Shown here piece after piece: positions 6,301 to 9,543 of a stretch of DNA of 9,543 nucleotides. The stretch is from Halobacteriales archaeon SW_5_68_122 (GTDB taxonomy: Archaea > Halobacteriota > Halobacteria > Halobacteriales > Haloarculaceae). Every line of letters starts with the position of its first letter. Position 1 is the first letter of the stretch. The stretch is taken from NCBI GenBank assembly GCA_003022815.1, contig PXSL01000058.1:1-9543 (forward strand), in the 5' to 3' direction. Position numbers and translations under genes: made by a program. The notes below the pieces were generated by a model. That model was not told where the DNA came from. It worked only from the letters and a program-made list of their open reading frames with translations, and searched no databases.

Positions 6301-6621
6301 CGGGGCGAGCGCATCGACCGCCTCTCCGGCGGCGAGCAGGCTCGGGTCGCCATCGCCGGGGCACTGGCGATGGAGCCGGCCCACCTCGTCCTGGATGAGC
6401 CGTTCACCGGACTGGATTGGCCGGCGCGGCGACGGCTCCTCGAGCGCCTCCAATCGCTCCACGAGACGGGCACGAGCGTCGTCGCCGTCACCTACGACCT
6501 GTGCGACGTTGGGGCGCTCGCCGACCGGGTGGTCGTCCTCGCGGACGGCGAGATAGCCGCCGACGGCCCGCTCGCGGCGGTCGAGTCGAACCTCGAGTCG
6601 CTGGACGTCCGGCCGCCATGA
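6301..6621 (+). pseudogene. bioM: ECF transporter ATPase subunit (BioM/EcfA type), N-terminal two-thirds missing
   Basis: This is an ABC ATPase of energy-coupling-factor transporters, which powers vitamin or metal uptake together with EcfT and an S-component. The readable frame (no start codon at its left end) gives ERIDRLSGGEQARVAIAGAL, i.e. the ABC signature LSGGEQ at 6322-6339, then LVLDEP (Walker B with the catalytic Glu), the D-loop region FTGLDWP, and ADRVVVLADGEIAADGPLAAV. The Walker A motif and Q-loop are absent. The first internal ATG (6370) would give only 83 residues against about 230 for the family. At the switch-histidine position the sequence has Tyr (VTYD, codon 6493-6495) instead of the usual VTHD, so even the remaining part lacks a catalytic residue. 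The stop TGA (6619-6621) overlaps the ATG of the next gene as ATGA, an operon junction. As it stands the product could not bind ATP normally. Confidence 0.85.
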
Positions 6622-7333
6622 CGCTAGTGTACGAACCGGGGTCGACGCCGGTCCACCGCCTTGACCCCCGCTCGAAACTCCTGGTGCAGGCGACGTTCGT
6701 CGCGGCGGCCTTCGTCTGCACGGCGCCCCGCGGACTCCTCGCGCCGACGGCGCTGGTCGCCGGGATGCTCGCCTTTGCGCGGACGTCGCCGGCACGGAGC
6801 CTCTGGGAGTTCCGGTTCGTCCCGCCCGTTCTCGTCTGCGTACCCCTTAATCGAGGGGACGACGCTCGGGGCACCGTGGTTCGTCGTCACCGACGCCGTC
6901 CCCCCGGCGCTTGCGGGCTATCGAGTCGTTCTGGTGTTGTTCGTCACCGCGGCGTACGTCAGGGCGACGCCCGTCCGGGCGTCCCGCGCGGCCATCCGGC
7001 GGACGGTCCCCGGCAGGGCGGGGCAGTTCCTCGGGATGGATGCGGCGTTCGTCTTCCGGTTCCTGCCGGTCCTGCAGGATGACGTCGCGCAATTCGGCAG
7101 GCCCAGGCGGCGCGTCTCGGCGCCGAGCGCCCGGTCACCGAATGGGTGCGACTCCTCGTGGCGCGGCGCTCAACTGGGCCTTCGAGCGGGCCGACACGTT
7201 CGCGCTCGCGCTGCGGGCCCGCTGTTTCGCGTGGAACCCGACGATGCCCGAGTTGCGCCCGAGCTACCGGGATGTCCCGGCGCTTCTGCTCGCGGCCGGC
7301 CTCCTCGGCGTGGCCGCCCACGGCGCCGTATAA
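6618..7333 (+). pseudogene. bioN: ECF transporter transmembrane subunit EcfT (BioN/CbiQ family), three 1-base frame breaks
   Basis: EcfT is the membrane subunit that couples the ECF ATPases to a substrate-binding S-component. ATG 6618 (in the ATGA overlap) opens MTLVYEPGSTPVHRLDPRSK, typical of haloarchaeal family members. The frame breaks three times. Skipping T6837 joins …FRFVPPVLV to AYPLIEGTTLGAPW. Adding one base near 7096 joins …FLPVLQDDVAQF to RQAQAARLGAERPVTEWVRL. Adding one near 7172 joins LLVAR to ALNWAFERADTFALALRARC. With these corrections a full-length protein of about 238 residues with several hydrophobic segments results. It includes the AAYVRATPVRASRAAI cytosolic region and the ALRARCFAWNP coupling motif, and ends GVAAHGAV-TAA. 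Each break needs only one base, and the corrected alignment to the family pattern has no gap, which favours sequence error or very recent inactivation. Substrate assignment to biotin depends on the tentative BioY remnant; cobalt or another ligand is possible. Confidence 0.85.
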
Positions 7334-7405
7334 GCGGGCCGGCAATCAACAGTCTCGCGGCTTGAACCCCCGCTGTGTGGTGGTCTCGTAAGGGCGTGTA
7401 ACAAG

Positions 7406-7411
7406 GCTTAA
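7406..7411 (+). promoter_or_regulatory. Possible TATA element of the Fe-S oxidoreductase gene
   Basis: GCTTAA is centred about 29 bases before ATG 7438, the right distance for a leaderless haloarchaeal message. The match to the TTTAWA consensus is only partial. The rest of the 104-base spacer after EcfT shows no other candidate. No Shine-Dalgarno sequence precedes the ATG, which fits a leaderless start. Confidence 0.35.
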
Positions 7412-7437
7412 CCGGGTCCGTCCCCGCGTGTTTTCGT

Positions 7438-9542
7438 ATGACGACGGCGCTTCCGCTCCAGTCTGGAGGCGACCTCGCCCGCGAGACCTACTGGCAGATC
7501 GGTCCGGTCCAGAAGGTGGTCTTCTACTTCCTGGCGACCCTGACGATCCTCGTCGCGGCCATCGGCATCTACGGGCGGTTCGCCCGCTACGCCGAGGGGA
7601 CCGACGACTGGTTCGACCGCCTCGACGACCTACCGGGGCGGATCGCCTCGGCGGCCAAGATTGCGGCCTCCAACGAGAAGCAGTTCAACCGCGACCTGGT
7701 CGGCGGGCTGATGCACGCCTTCATCCTCTGGGGCTTCCTGACACTTCTGATTGCGACGACCATCCTCTTTATCGACATCGACATTTACCAGGTCGCCACC
7801 GGCGAGTCATTCTGGGTCGGCGACTTCTATCTCTCCTATCAGCTCGTCACCGACGCCCTGGGCCTGCTGTTCGTCGTCGGCCTCGGGGTGGCGCTGTGGC
7901 GCCGCTACGTCGTCCGCAACGACCGCCTGTGGAGCAGGCACACCAACTGGGAGGACGCCTTCCTCGTGTGGTCTCTATTCCTCATCGGGCTGGGCGGCTT
8001 CCTGCTGGAGGGGCTCCGCATCCTCGGCCAGGGCGCCGAGTCGGTCAGTTTCGTCGGCACCGCCGTGGCGCTCGGGCTGGGCGCCATCGGCATGGACGAC
8101 TCGATGGCCGCGGCCGTCTATCCGGTAGCGTGGTGGTCCCACACCCTGCTGGCGTTCGTCTTCATCGCCGCCATCCCCTACGCCAAGCCGTTCCACATGT
8201 TCTCGTCGTTCGCCAACATTGTCACCCGCGACGAGAAGGCCGGCGCCCGCCTGCCCGGCGTCCCCTCGGACCTGGATGCGACCAACGCCGAGTCCATCGA
8301 CGACTTCTCCTGGAAGGAGCTGCTCGACCAAGACGCCTGCACCAAGTGTGGCCGCTGTTCGGCGGTCTGTCCGGCGAAGGCCTCCGGCCGGCCGCTGGAC
8401 CCCCGCAACGTCATCCTCGACCTGAAAGAGTATCGCCAGGACGTCGACGCTGGCGGGGAACCCAAAGAGATCATCGCCGACGGCGGCGGCGTCATCGACA
8501 CCGAGACGATGGAGTCCTGCATGGCCTGTATGGCCTGTATGGACGCCTGCCCGGTCGAAATCGAGCACCTCAAGAGCTTCACCCGGATGAACCGCCAGCA
8601 GGTCGACCAGGGCGATGTCCGCCCCGAACTCCAGGACGTCTTCCAGAACGTGATGCAGAAGGGCAACACCTTCGGCGACTCGCCGTCCGGTCGCGGCGAC
8701 TGGACCGAGGAACTGGCGTTCGAGGTGACGGACGCCCGCGAGGAGGCAGTCGAGTACCTCTGGTACGTCGGCGACTACCCCAGCTACGACGAGCGCAACA
8801 AGAAGGTCGCCCGCTCGCTGGCCCGCATCTTCGAGGCCGCCGACGTCTCGGTCGGCATTCTCTACGAGGACGAGGTGTACGACGCGAACGACATCCGCCG
8901 CATCGGCGAGGAGTTCCTCTTCGTCGAGCAGGCCGGCACGCTCGTCGACACCTTCCGGGAGTGCGACTACGAGACCATCGTCTGTACGGACCCCCACTCG
9001 TACAACACGTTCAAAAACGAGTACCCGGAGGTCGACTTCGCGGAGTTCGCCGACGACCCGATGATGGAGTTCGCGGTCGAGACGCCGGTGCGCTCGGCCT
9101 CGCGGGGACGGAACTCGACTACACCGTCACCTACCACGACCCCTGTCACCTGGGGCGGTTCAACGACGAGTACGAGGCGCCGCGGGAGCTGGTGCGGGCG
9201 ACGGGGTGTGACCTGCACGAGATGCCGCGCAACCGCGCAAACTCCTTCTGCTGTGGGGGCGGCGGCGGCGGCCTCTGGATGGACCTCGAGGAGGAGGAGA
9301 AACCCAGCGAGGAGCGGCTCCGGGAGGCCCTGGAAGATACTGACGCCGGGGCGGCCGTCGAGAAGTTCGTCGTCGCCTGCCCGATGTGCATGACGATGTA
9401 CGAGGACGGCCGCAAGACCGGCGGCTTCGAGGACGACATCGAGATCGTTGACGTCGCGGAGTTAATAGTCGAGGCCCTGGAGACGAACGGGGCGACCGTC
9501 GCGGCGACGGACGGTGCGGACGCCGCGCCGGCCGACGACTGA
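7438..9542 (+). pseudogene. Membrane heterodisulfide reductase-/GlpC-like Fe-S oxidoreductase (CCG domain), frame broken near 9090
   Basis: This is a large membrane-anchored iron-sulfur protein with a NarI/HdrE-like N-terminal domain, about five TM helices at residues 24-46, 92-113, 131-155, 172-192 and 229-250. His93, His235 and His253 are candidate haem b ligands. It is followed by two 4Fe-4S motifs (Cys 301/304/307/311 and 361/364/367/371) and an HdrD/GlpC-like CCG region. In the starting frame the protein reads to DDPMMEFAVETPV (9090). Continuation requires the next frame from base 9090: ALGLAGTELDYTVTYHDPCH, NSFCCGGGGGGLWMD, VVACPMCMTMYEDGRKTGG, ending PADD and TGA at 9540-9542. One missing G after 9090 would explain the shift. 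Haloarchaeal homologues I recall also have about 20 more residues, including a YHWTQ motif, between MMEF and the next helix. Membrane-quinone electron transfer from an unidentified donor or flavoprotein partner is the likely role. Its substrate is unknown, and no partner gene is present. Confidence 0.85.
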
Positions 9543-9543
9543 T

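Noticed and set aside
6169..6795. A long N-terminal extension of the HTH protein on the minus strand (frame open to 6795)
   Set aside because: The extension is antisense to the ECF ATPase gene, Arg/Pro-rich and unlike protein, and the GTG at 6166-6168 has a perfectly placed Shine-Dalgarno sequence.
8512..8550. The repeated ATGGCCTGT string in the Fe-S gene as a possible repeat element
   Set aside because: It encodes the second 4Fe-4S motif (CMACMACMDACP); the repetition follows from the Cys spacing and is not an independent DNA repeat.
1..9543. tRNA, rRNA, CRISPR array, insertion sequence or prophage genes
   Set aside because: I searched by eye for T-loop consensus, regularly spaced repeats, terminal inverted repeats, and transposase or integrase motifs on both strands and found none.

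Overview
The window looks like a haloarchaeal (class Halobacteria) chromosome segment, possibly a whole contig, since it begins inside one gene and ends one base after the stop codon of another. The evidence for this is very high G+C, acidic Asp/Glu-rich proteins, TTTTATC-type TATA boxes sitting about 26-29 bases before start codons (leaderless transcripts), an archaeal lipid synthesis gene, a group II chaperonin, and a small protein family known mainly from haloarchaea. No genus can be named from the sequence alone.

Layout, left to right. A thermosome subunit on the plus strand, cut at its 5' end (2-1420), is followed by an oligo-T signal. Then come divergent carS (minus, archaeal membrane lipid synthesis) and proline dehydrogenase (plus). 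Proline dehydrogenase converges on a two-TM DUF502 membrane protein (minus). Upstream of DUF502 on the same strand is a MATE-type exporter whose reading frame is broken. Abutting the exporter head to head is a gamma-glutamylcyclotransferase-like gene (plus) without a usable start codon. A 157-base convergent spacer holds an orphan TATA-like element. Next is a conditioned-medium-induced-protein-4-like HTH protein (minus), divergent from a damaged ECF-type (probably biotin) transporter locus: a short bioY-like N-terminus, the C-terminal third of an ATPase, and an EcfT/BioN membrane subunit with three frame breaks. Last is a long membrane iron-sulfur oxidoreductase (plus) of the heterodisulfide-reductase/GlpC-like type, with one frame break near its C-terminal third.

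The main observation is the concentration of lesions. Five loci carry one: the thermosome, MATE, the MATE/cyclotransferase junction, bioY-bioM-bioN, and the Fe-S oxidoreductase. Each has either a missing internal stretch or a 1-base frame break, while carS, proline dehydrogenase, DUF502 and the HTH gene look intact. The affected frames otherwise keep family motifs and GC-rich codon use. That points to sequence or assembly error, or very recent decay, rather than old pseudogenes. I see no new defence, mobile or RNA system, no CRISPR array, no tRNA or rRNA and no insertion sequence. The type 'pseudogene' is used wherever the frame is broken in this sequence, without claiming that the gene is dead in the organism. 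Family comparisons are from memory, not from a search.
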